A DNA stretch of 45,902 nt from Bacteroidota bacterium. Its GTDB lineage: Bacteria > Bacteroidota > Bacteroidia > Chitinophagales > Chitinophagaceae. The notes beneath the pieces were generated by a model. It did no database searches. It saw only the letters and a list, made by a program, of their open reading frames with translations, and was not told the origin of the DNA. Location of the stretch: contig JAFDXH010000190.1 of NCBI GenBank assembly GCA_018268075.1, forward strand, positions 1-45,902. The letters run 5' to 3'. Positions 1 through 7,963 of this stretch are shown here, in pieces (position 1 is the stretch's first letter; every line of letters begins with the position of its first letter). Made by a program: the position numbers and the translations under genes.

Positions 1-224
1 AAAGAAACATTTTTGAGAATAATCGTTTTGCCAAACAAAGAAAAATCGGCTTTGCCGGCATCTGCATGATATTTACCTCCTGATTCTATATTTACCACAT
101 ATTGAATGCTTTCTTTAAAATGCCTAACAGCGATGAAATATAAAACTCCTAACAGGATAGCAATAAAAATAAAGAAGTAAGCCAACCATCGAACAAGTTT
201 TTTAAAAGGGCTGCTTTTCTTCAT
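1..224 (-). CDS. N-terminus of a membrane-anchored protein, possibly AsmA-like (partial)
   Basis: The frame opens at an ATG at 224 on the minus strand and runs off the left edge, so only about 74 residues are visible. They show a short basic start (MKKSSPFKK), one strong hydrophobic segment at about residues 13-33, and then a polar region with a 'GKYHADAGKADFSLFGKTI' stretch. One N-terminal anchor followed by a beta-rich region starting with an 'S/G-K-Y...F-S-L-F' pattern resembles AsmA/DUF748-like envelope proteins of Bacteroidota, but the visible part is too short to be sure. It begins 9 bases after the hldD stop on the same strand and is probably the third gene of a purL-hldD transcript. 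Confidence 0.6.
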   Translation of the reverse strand, partial: MKKSSPFKKLVRWLAYFFIFIAILLGVLYFIAVRHFKESIQYVVNIESGGKYHADAGKADFSLFGKTIILKNVS

Positions 225-233
225 TAAAAAAAT

Positions 234-1229
234 TTAATAATAAGTATTTTTAGAAAGATAATTTCTTACATAATCAGTCACCCCATCTTCTAATGAATAA
301 AATAAATCGCTATATCCTGCAGATTTTAGTTTGTCCATATTTGCTTCAGTAAAGCTCTGGTAACTGTTTTTAATATCTTCCGGCATATCAATGTATTCAA
401 TTTTTGATGGCAGGCCTAATCCTGCAAATGTAGCATTTACCAGGTCGTTAAACGTGCGTGCCTCACCTGTACCTACATTGTAGATTCCACTTTTGAAATT
501 AGATTTTTCAATCCATGTATTTAAAAACCAGTAGCAAATTTTTATTACATCTTTTACATAAATAAAGTCGCGTAGTTGTCCACCATCTTTATATTCAGGC
601 AAATGGGACTTAAACAATTTCACAAATCCATTTTGCCTGATTTGATTAAATGCATGAAAAATTACACTTGCCATACGCCCTTTGTGGTATTCATTGGGAC
701 CATACACATTAAAAAATTTAAGCCCTGCCCAGCTTTGAGGCTTTTCTGTCTGATGTATTGCCCATTTATCAAATTCATTTTTTGAAACACCGTAAGGATT
801 TAATGGTTTTAATTGTTCTATTATTTCTTCGCTATCATTATACCCTTTGTCGCCTTTGCCGTATGTAGCGGCAGAGGATGCGTAAACCATCGGAACATTA
901 TTTTTAGCGCAATATTTCCATACAGCTTGAGAATATTTGACATTCAGCCTTTCGTGGATTGCATAATCAAATTCAGTAGTATCAGTTCTGGCGCCTAAAT
1001 GAAAAATAAAATCAACTTTGAATTCTGAATCTTCTAATAGTTTTAAAAAATCTCCCCGATCTATTTTCGCTGAAATCTTTTTTTCAACAAAATTGGATTG
1101 CTTACTCTGAGGGGTAAAATCATCTACAAGTATTAGATTATTAAAGCCTTGTTCATTAAGATACCCTGCGAGGCAACTCCCGATAAACCCTGCTGCGCCC
1201 GTAACAACTATTTTTAATTCATTTGGCAT
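234..1229 (-). CDS. hldD: ADP-L-glycero-D-manno-heptose 6-epimerase
   Basis: Short-chain dehydrogenase-type epimerase that converts ADP-D-glycero-heptose to the L-glycero form used for the LPS inner core, in the cytoplasm. The 331-residue protein has the NADP-binding Rossmann motif TGAAGFIG at residues 10-17, a Ser-rich strand (ASSAATYG, 117-124) and the catalytic Tyr-x-x-x-Lys as YGVSK (Y146, K150). The FFNVYGPNEYHKGRMAS stretch is the sugar-nucleotide binding part typical of HldD/RfaD. Length and start fit the family. It follows purL by 12 bases, and a membrane-anchored protein follows it closely, so the three are probably one transcript. With kdsA at 43.2 kb it shows that the organism makes an LPS core. 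Confidence 0.93.
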   Translation of the reverse strand: MPNELKIVVTGAAGFIGSCLAGYLNEQGFNNLILVDDFTPQSKQSNFVEKKISAKIDRGDFLKLLEDSEFKVDFIFHLGARTDTTEFDYAIHERLNVKYSQAVWKYCAKNNVPMVYASSAATYGKGDKGYNDSEEIIEQLKPLNPYGVSKNEFDKWAIHQTEKPQSWAGLKFFNVYGPNEYHKGRMASVIFHAFNQIRQNGFVKLFKSHLPEYKDGGQLRDFIYVKDVIKICYWFLNTWIEKSNFKSGIYNVGTGEARTFNDLVNATFAGLGLPSKIEYIDMPEDIKNSYQSFTEANMDKLKSAGYSDLFYSLEDGVTDYVRNYLSKNTYY

Positions 1230-1241
1230 TCTTATTTCTTT

Positions 1242-3437
1242 TTATAGAAGTGATGATATAGAAGTATCGTATAAATTTTTCCAGTAGGATACCTTGCCCC
1301 AGCTTTCCTCCTCTATTATAAAATCCTCAGAGCCCACCCTGCCCAGTTGCTCAAAAGGGACTGATAATAATTTCTCAAATTCTGGTACTTTATCCGGTGC
1401 TACACTTACCACTACTCTACCCTGAGCTTCGCCAAAGTAGTAGGCATCTTTTCGTATAGTTTTATCCTTACAACTTATAGTAAAGCCCTTATTAAAATAA
1501 AAAGCCGATTCGGCTAAAGTTATAAATAAGCCGCCCTCTGAAATATCGTGAGCAGATTGTATTAATTTATTTTTGATGAGTAGCGCCACATTATCATGAA
1601 GCAATTTTTCTTCATCAAGGTCAAAATAGGGAGCAGGTGAAAATTCTATGCCTCTTAGCTGATAGAGGTATTCAGAGCAATTAAAATCTTGCTTGTTCAC
1701 ACCAAGTAAATAAATATAATCATCAGTATTTTTAAAATAACAACTCATTTTATTTTTCACATCATCTATCAACCCTACCATACCTATAACGGGTGTAGGA
1801 TATACAGGGCCAGTGGGCGACTGATTATAAAAACTTACATTTCCTCCGGTAACGGGAGTATTAAATTTCAAACAGGCTTCAGACATACCTTCGGTGCTTT
1901 TTACAAACTGAAAATACACTTCAGGGTCATAAGGGTTACCAAAATTCAGGCAATTGGTTACACCCAGAGGAAGGCCTCCACTGCACACAATATTCCTTGC
2001 TGCTTCACTCACGGCTATCATACATCCCTTGTGTGGATCTGCAAAAACGTATCTACTATTGCAATCTGTAGTAAGCGTAAGCGCCTTTGAGGTGCCATGA
2101 ATAGATACCACAGCAGCATCAGATGGCGAATTGGTATTCAAGTTTGCTGCACCCACCATACTATCATACTGTTCATATATCCATTTTTTAGAAGCGATTG
2201 AGGGCAAACAAATTAATTTTTCGGCTACAGCTTTTAGATTGTCCGGCGTAGTGATTTGGTCTGGATCAAATGACTGTATGTTTGTAAAATATGCCGGCTC
2301 TTGAAATGGCCGGTCATATACAGGAGCGCCGCCGCCCAACACCAGGCTCTCAGCAGGAATTTCTGCCTCCAATACTCCGTTATAAAAAAATCTCAATTTG
2401 TCCCCAGTGGTTACCATACCTATTTCCACACAAGGCAAATCCCATTTAGAAAAAACATCCATAACTTCTTTTTCTCTTCCCTTTCTCACAGTAAGCAACA
2501 TACGCTCCTGGCTTTCGCTAAGCAATAATTCCCAGGCTTTCATATTCTGCTGCCTTACCGGCACCTTTTCCAAAAAGATATCCATACCCACTTTGCCTTT
2601 AGCGCTTGTTTCGGCAGTGCTGCAAATAATGCCTGCTGCGCCCATATCCTGCATACCCACGATAGCACCGGTTTCTATTACTTCTAAGCAAGCCTCTAAT
2701 AATTTCTTTTCTTGAAAGGGGTCGCCGACTTGCACTGCCGGTAAATCTTCCGCACTGTTTTCATTAATATCTGCCGAGGCAAAAGCAGCGCCACCCATGC
2801 CATCTTTTCCTGTAGCGCTTCCTGCTATGAATACAGGATTCCCTTCTCCGGAAGCAATAGCGCTTACTGTTTTTCCCTTTTCAATTATACCGGCGCTCAT
2901 TGCATTTACCAATGGGTTAGTCTGATAACATTCATCAAAATATATTTCGCCACCTACCGTAGGCACCCCAAAGCAATTTCCATAATGACTTATACCATGC
3001 ACTACTCCGGAAAGCAGGCTTTTTGTTTTAGCATTGCTTAATTTTCCAAACCGCAAAGAGTTTAATGTAGCAATAGGCCTGGCACCCATTGTAAAAATAT
3101 CTCTATGAATACCGCCAACACCAGTAGCAGCGCCCTGAAAGGGTTCAATGGCAGAAGGATGATTATGGCTTTCTATTTTAAAAACCACTCCGAGCCCGTC
3201 GCCAATATCTATTACTCCGGCATTTTCTTCACCCGCCTTCACCATCAGCCGGGCACCATCGCGAGGAAGTTTTTTTAAATACTTAATTGAGTTTTTATAA
3301 CTACAGTGCTCGCTCCACATTACTGAAAATGCACTTAGCTCAGTAAAATTGGGAATACGCCCCAAAATAGATTTTATTTTCTCGAATTCTTCCGGCAATA
3401 ATCCCAGTTTTGCCGCGGTTTCTATATTTGTATTCAT
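1242..3437 (-). CDS. purL: phosphoribosylformylglycinamidine synthase, large subunit (small-type PurL)
   Basis: ATP-dependent FGAM synthase subunit of de novo purine synthesis; it works with PurS and the glutaminase PurQ. The 731-residue product is the short PurL form, not the roughly 1,200-residue fused form. The N-terminus carries the MWSEHCSYKNS signature near residue 40, followed by the ATP-binding FKIESHNHPSAIEPFQGAATG region and a second AIRS-like half. I place the start at the ATG at 3437: the in-frame TTG at 3452 lies inside a TAnnTTTG promoter box (3450-3457), so translation from there is unlikely. purS is present at 31.0 kb, which fits the split enzyme. Leads the purL-hldD transcript. 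Confidence 0.95.
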   Translation of the reverse strand: MNTNIETAAKLGLLPEEFEKIKSILGRIPNFTELSAFSVMWSEHCSYKNSIKYLKKLPRDGARLMVKAGEENAGVIDIGDGLGVVFKIESHNHPSAIEPFQGAATGVGGIHRDIFTMGARPIATLNSLRFGKLSNAKTKSLLSGVVHGISHYGNCFGVPTVGGEIYFDECYQTNPLVNAMSAGIIEKGKTVSAIASGEGNPVFIAGSATGKDGMGGAAFASADINENSAEDLPAVQVGDPFQEKKLLEACLEVIETGAIVGMQDMGAAGIICSTAETSAKGKVGMDIFLEKVPVRQQNMKAWELLLSESQERMLLTVRKGREKEVMDVFSKWDLPCVEIGMVTTGDKLRFFYNGVLEAEIPAESLVLGGGAPVYDRPFQEPAYFTNIQSFDPDQITTPDNLKAVAEKLICLPSIASKKWIYEQYDSMVGAANLNTNSPSDAAVVSIHGTSKALTLTTDCNSRYVFADPHKGCMIAVSEAARNIVCSGGLPLGVTNCLNFGNPYDPEVYFQFVKSTEGMSEACLKFNTPVTGGNVSFYNQSPTGPVYPTPVIGMVGLIDDVKNKMSCYFKNTDDYIYLLGVNKQDFNCSEYLYQLRGIEFSPAPYFDLDEEKLLHDNVALLIKNKLIQSAHDISEGGLFITLAESAFYFNKGFTISCKDKTIRKDAYYFGEAQGRVVVSVAPDKVPEFEKLLSVPFEQLGRVGSEDFIIEEESWGKVSYWKNLYDTSISSLL

Positions 3438-3449
3438 AATTTTAAAACG

Positions 3450-3457
3450 CAAACATA
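3450..3457 (-). promoter_or_regulatory. promoter -7 box of purL
   Basis: On the minus strand this reads TATGTTTG, an exact match to the Bacteroidota TAnnTTTG box, 12 bases before the purL ATG. I see no TTG at the expected upstream spacing, so only the -7 element is supported. Confidence 0.55.
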
Positions 3458-3534
3458 CAAACCTTGAGGTAAGGATAAGCCCATAATAGAATACATTTTT
3501 TAACTAACTTTCCCGACTTTTAAAATTTCACTGC

Positions 3535-4800
3535 TTGCTTTATTTACTTTTTGTACTTTATTTCATTCTTTTAAGCTGGTCTGTAAGGAAGGGAAAGTTT
3601 TTTAAAACCAGTGGCCTTTCTGCCAATACATTGAATGTGCTATTTCTGGTACATGTAGCAACGGGTATAGTAGCTACATGGTTTTTCCTGAACTACCTGC
3701 CAGTGTTTGATTCTAATGTTTTTCAACAACAGGGAATTCTGGAATTTGATTTATTAATTCACCATCCAATAGAATATTTTACTAATTTATTTCAAGATAA
3801 TTATCATAGTAATTATTCAGGGCTGATGGATGTAAATGACTCCTATTGGAATGATACAAGAAGTAATGTGCTTTTCAAATTGCTTTCTGTATTTAATATT
3901 TTTAGTTTCAAAAATTTCTATATCAATACTTTGTTTTTTGTTTACTTGGTATTTTATGGAAATGTTGCTTTGTACAAAGTATTCCAAAAAATATTCCCGC
4001 AATCCCGGCTTTCAAATATTCTCACTATTTTTCTACTTCCGTCTGCCTTATTGTTTACTTCATTAATACATCGGGATGGATTAATTTTTCTTGCTATTAG
4101 TTTTATTTCTTACCACATTTTTTTTGGCTTAAGAGAAAAGAAATTTGGTATAAAAAGAGTAAGCATTTTAATTTTTTATCTATTCATCGTTTTTATTTTT
4201 AGAAACTATATTGTCATTTTATTAATTCCACCAATGATTGCATGGATATTGAGTGCCTATAAGCCCCAATACACATTTTTCATTTTCACAGGCACTATGG
4301 CTATTTTTTCAATAGTATTCTTTTGTGCCCGCTACTTAGTGCCGGCTTTGGATTTTCCTGAATTTGTAGCATCCCGGCAAAGAAGTTTTATAGCGCTATC
4401 CGGCAATTCTGCCCTAAATCTAAATCCATTATATGCTTCCTTTAGAAGCTTTATGAATAACATGCCACAGGCGCTCAATCATACATTACTTAGGCCCTAT
4501 TTATCAGAAATACACTCTCTCGAATACTTACCATTTGCGCTGGAGTTAATCGTTTTTCAGCTATTATTTATCGTTTATATCTTTTTCAAAAAGAAACCCG
4601 AACGAATTGATCCCTATATCTATTTCTGTATATTCTTTTCTATTGCTATGATGCTGGCTATTGGTTATACTGTTCCGTTTATAGGTGCATTTGTACGATA
4701 TAGGAGCTTTTATTTTATTTTTCTAATCTGCCCACTCACGGCAATGATTGATTGGAAGAAATTATACCAAACAGTACATATTAAATTTAAAAATATGTGA
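3535..4800 (+). CDS. multi-pass membrane protein of unknown function
   Basis: I cannot name this 421-residue protein. It is strongly hydrophobic, with roughly ten predicted membrane segments: one at the very N-terminus, one at about residues 33-54, and a dense series from 130 to the end. Between the first segments and the rest is an extracytoplasmic-looking stretch rich in Asn, Asp and Tyr (about 55-115). A conserved-looking His-Arg-Asp-Gly (HRDG) sits at a membrane boundary near residue 179. The arrangement recalls O-antigen/EPS-type polymerases or GT39-like glycosyltransferases of Bacteroidota, which is inference only. The frame has no ATG near its beginning; the only plausible start is TTG at 3535, and an in-frame stop lies at 3505. 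It is divergent from purL and 99 bases upstream of glnN. Confidence 0.72.
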   Translation: MLYLLFVLYFILLSWSVRKGKFFKTSGLSANTLNVLFLVHVATGIVATWFFLNYLPVFDSNVFQQQGILEFDLLIHHPIEYFTNLFQDNYHSNYSGLMDVNDSYWNDTRSNVLFKLLSVFNIFSFKNFYINTLFFVYLVFYGNVALYKVFQKIFPQSRLSNILTIFLLPSALLFTSLIHRDGLIFLAISFISYHIFFGLREKKFGIKRVSILIFYLFIVFIFRNYIVILLIPPMIAWILSAYKPQYTFFIFTGTMAIFSIVFFCARYLVPALDFPEFVASRQRSFIALSGNSALNLNPLYASFRSFMNNMPQALNHTLLRPYLSEIHSLEYLPFALELIVFQLLFIVYIFFKKKPERIDPYIYFCIFFSIAMMLAIGYTVPFIGAFVRYRSFYFIFLICPLTAMIDWKKLYQTVHIKFKNM

Positions 4801-4899
4801 AATATATTTACACATTTTCGTAATTTTTAAAAAATATTAGCCACAAAATTCGTTTTTTGAAATAAATTGTCTTGATTTGCACCATAAATAATTCAAATT

Positions 4900-7092
4900 A
4901 TGCAATCTTTAAGACTAAATGCGCTTCACGATTTATTTGCTTCATCAAAATTTACCGAAGTTCCTGCCTCTAAAACAATCAGCCATCTTTTTGGTGAAAA
5001 TGTTTTTGATTTAAAACAAGCCAGAGAATTTTTGAGTGATGAGGCCTATAAAAGCCTTACTTCTTCAATAAAAAATCAAACAAGAATTGATAGAAAAATG
5101 GGCGATCAGATTGCCTCTGCTCTTAAAAACTGGGCGCTCTCTAAGGGAGTTACCCATTTTACTCATTGGTTCCAACCATTAACGGGCGCTACTGCTGAAA
5201 AACATGACTCCTTTTTCACATTAAAATCTGACGGCAGTGCTTTGGAAGAATTTGATGGCGCAGCGCTTATTCAGCAAGAGCCGGACGCAAGTTCATTTCC
5301 AAGTGGCGGCCTTAGAGCAACTTTTGAAGCCAGAGGATACACTGCATGGGATCCATCATCGCCCCCCTTCATTATGGAAATGGGAAATGGCAAAACATTG
5401 TGCATTCCTACAATTTTTGTATCCTACACAGGGGAAAGCCTTGATGCTAAAACACCTTTACTTAAAGCGAATATGGCCTTAGAAAAGGCAGCCATTGATG
5501 TATGCCAGTATTTTGATAAAAATATCACGAAAGTGAATGCTACCTTGGGCTGGGAGCAGGAATATTTTGTAATAGATGCCTCTATTGCAAGCAGCAGACC
5601 GGATCTGGCAATGACCGGCAGAACCGTTTTGGGCCATGCGCCCGCCAAAGGGCAACAATTAGAAGACCACTATTTTGGTGCAATACCAGAAAGAGTTTAC
5701 GCTTTTATGCGTGATTTTGAGGACGAGGCATATAAACTCGGTATTCCCCTTCGTACAAGGCACAATGAGGTAGCCCCTTCACAATTTGAATGTGCCCCCA
5801 TTTTCGAAGAGGTAAATATTGCTGTGGACCACAACACATTATTAATGGACATTATGACCAGAGTGGCCAAAAGACATAACCTCGTGGTATTGCTTCATGA
5901 AAAACCTTTTGCAGGCATCAATGGCAGTGGCAAACATAATAATTGGAGCCTGGCAACGAACACCGGCGTTAATCTACTTTCGCCTGGAAAAACGCCTAAA
6001 ACCAATCTGATGTTTCTCGCTTTTTTTGTAAACACTATTAAAGCTGTTTATGATTATGCTGACCTACTCCGGGCCTCGATAGCCTCTGCAGGAAATGACC
6101 ACAGATTAGGCGCCAACGAAGCCCCCCCTGCTATTATTTCTATTTTTATCGGAAAATATTTATCGGACACATTAAATGAAATTGAAAAAAGAGTTGGGGA
6201 AAACTTTGACGAACAAGATGAGGCAATGCTAAAGCTCGATATTCATAAGACAATTCCCGAATTGCTGATGGATAACACGGATAGAAACAGAACCTCACCT
6301 TTTGCCTTCACTGGCAATAAATTTGAATTTAGGGCAGTAGGCTCTTCGGCAAATTGCGCAGGCCCAATGACCGTTTTAAACACCATAATGGCGGAAACGC
6401 TAGTTCAGTTTAAAAAAACTGTAGATGGCCTTATAGAACAGGGGGAGAAAAAAGAGGTAGCATTGATGCAGGTAATTCAAAAATATATTGTGGAAAGTAA
6501 ACCTGTATTATTTGAAGGTGACGGATACAGCGAAGCTTGGGAGAAGGAAGCAGAAAAAAGAGGTCTTTCAAATATTAAGACAACCCCACTTGCCCTTGAT
6601 GCTTTTGTAAATACTAAATCGAAAAATTTATTTACCAACCACCACATTTATACTGAGGCAGAGCTCGAAGCAAGGCATGAGATTTTATTAGAAAATTACA
6701 TAAAGAAAATTCAAATAGAAGCAAGAGTAATAGGTGATATTGCTTCTACCTACGTTTTGCCACCTGCTATTAAATACCAAAATATTTTGCTGGAAAATTT
6801 AAGAGGGCTTAAAGATGCCGGCTTCAAAGAGGCAGATTATAGTGCACAGAAACAAATGATTACTAAGCTATCAGAACACATCAACATTATAAACATTAAT
6901 GTAAAGGCCATGATTGAAGCACGTAAGAAAGCAAATGAATTGCACAACCATAAGGATAAGGCTATTGCATATTGTGATGATGTGAAATCTTATTTTGAGA
7001 AAATACGATATCATGCAGATAAATTAGAGCTGCTTGTAGATGATGAATTATGGGAATTACCAAAGTACCGCGAACTATTGTTTCTAAGATAG
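4900..7092 (+). CDS. glnN: glutamine synthetase type III
   Basis: ATP-dependent ligation of ammonia to glutamate in the cytoplasm. At 730 residues it has the length of the GSIII (GlnN) family, which is common in Bacteroidota and cyanobacteria and differs from the roughly 450-residue GSI. Visible signatures include WFQPLTG near the N-terminus, the GWEQEYFVID metal-binding strand, EVAPSQFE, the ATP-binding NGSGKHNNWS loop, and the C-terminal RNRTSPFAFTGNKFEFRAVGSS block with the glutamate-binding Arg. The roughly 150-residue charged helical C-terminal extension is also family-typical. ATG start at 4900. A weak box (ttgatttg, 4872-4879) lies just upstream, but it does not match TAnnTTTG fully. 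No GlnB or AmtB neighbour is present. Confidence 0.96.
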   Translation: MQSLRLNALHDLFASSKFTEVPASKTISHLFGENVFDLKQAREFLSDEAYKSLTSSIKNQTRIDRKMGDQIASALKNWALSKGVTHFTHWFQPLTGATAEKHDSFFTLKSDGSALEEFDGAALIQQEPDASSFPSGGLRATFEARGYTAWDPSSPPFIMEMGNGKTLCIPTIFVSYTGESLDAKTPLLKANMALEKAAIDVCQYFDKNITKVNATLGWEQEYFVIDASIASSRPDLAMTGRTVLGHAPAKGQQLEDHYFGAIPERVYAFMRDFEDEAYKLGIPLRTRHNEVAPSQFECAPIFEEVNIAVDHNTLLMDIMTRVAKRHNLVVLLHEKPFAGINGSGKHNNWSLATNTGVNLLSPGKTPKTNLMFLAFFVNTIKAVYDYADLLRASIASAGNDHRLGANEAPPAIISIFIGKYLSDTLNEIEKRVGENFDEQDEAMLKLDIHKTIPELLMDNTDRNRTSPFAFTGNKFEFRAVGSSANCAGPMTVLNTIMAETLVQFKKTVDGLIEQGEKKEVALMQVIQKYIVESKPVLFEGDGYSEAWEKEAEKRGLSNIKTTPLALDAFVNTKSKNLFTNHHIYTEAELEARHEILLENYIKKIQIEARVIGDIASTYVLPPAIKYQNILLENLRGLKDAGFKEADYSAQKQMITKLSEHINIININVKAMIEARKKANELHNHKDKAIAYCDDVKSYFEKIRYHADKLELLVDDELWELPKYRELLFLR

Positions 7093-7251
7093 TATTCCTT
7101 TTCATCATATCCTTTGACAAAGCAACATTCGATAGAAGCATTGTATATCATGATCCGAAAATATTAAGCAAATAATTCTTTAACATATCATGCATTAAAC
7201 TATTTGAAGCGTTTAGATTCTATCTACACAGACAACAAAAAAATAAAAAAC

Positions 7252-7671
7252 ATGAAAAAATTATTTGTATTATCCCTTCTCGCCTGTAGCCTCGCCTTAG
7301 GTAGTCAGGCTCAGGTAACAAGAACTGTAACGTCAAAGCAAAAGGTTCAGAGTGATTCGAGTCGTAAAGTTCATTTGCAGCAGATGAAAGATTTGAACCT
7401 TACCAAAGATCAGCAAGCTCAAATGAAATCTATGCGCCAAGATGCAAAAAGTCAGCGAGATGCCATCAAAAATGACGCTTCACTAACACAGGAACAGAAA
7501 AAAGCAAAAATGAAAGATCTGGAGCAGACTTTCAAAGCTAAGAGAGATGCGATTCTTACACCTGACCAAATAAGTAAGATGAAGGAATATAAAAAAGAAA
7601 ACCACATGCATAAAAAAATGAATAAAAATAAGCAGTGGAAGGATAAGGATAACAAAACTGAAAATCAATAA
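7252..7671 (+). CDS. small secreted basic protein with repeated LTxxQ motifs (Spy/CpxP-like)
   Basis: 139 residues from the ATG at 7252; an in-frame TTG at 7204 exists, but starting there would bury the signal peptide. The first 21 residues form a clear signal peptide ending SLALGSQAQ, so the product is periplasmic or secreted. The mature part is helical, Lys- and Gln-rich, and carries three similar units: LTKDQQAQMK, LTQEQKKAKMK and LTPDQISKMK. This LTxxQ pattern is that of the Spy/CpxP/zinc-resistance family of periplasmic chaperone-like or stress proteins and related DUF4890-type proteins of Bacteroidota. The tail is very basic (Lys, His, Asn). It stands alone between glnN and the acylase and is followed by a strong terminator. 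Function is inferred from the motif only. Confidence 0.8.
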   Translation: MKKLFVLSLLACSLALGSQAQVTRTVTSKQKVQSDSSRKVHLQQMKDLNLTKDQQAQMKSMRQDAKSQRDAIKNDASLTQEQKKAKMKDLEQTFKAKRDAILTPDQISKMKEYKKENHMHKKMNKNKQWKDKDNKTENQ

Positions 7672-7693
7672 ATTTATATTCCCTTTGAAAGTT

Positions 7694-7719
7694 AAAAGGC
7701 TTCCTGATGGAGGCCTTTT
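7694..7719 (+). terminator. rho-independent terminator after the LTxxQ gene
   Basis: An 11-bp stem (7694-7704 with 7709-7719, one G-U pair) closes on a TGAT loop; the 3' arm ends in TTTT. The site lies 22 bases after the stop codon of the secreted protein gene. Confidence 0.8.
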
Positions 7720-7963
7720 CTGATTTTAAAAACCTTGGTTTGGTTTTCGAATTAAAACGCAAACTGGCTGACTATGCATTACTAATATAGATCAAATGAA
7801 TAGAAGACAACTTGAGAAATGTCAATCCCCCTGCTGATACTGATTGTATTCAATAGAAGTTATTAATTAATCATAAAATGATATACGGTAATGCCTATCG
7901 CAAAAAATGCTCGTACTTTTCCAAAACGCTGATGTTTATTTTTCAATAAAACGCTTTATACAA

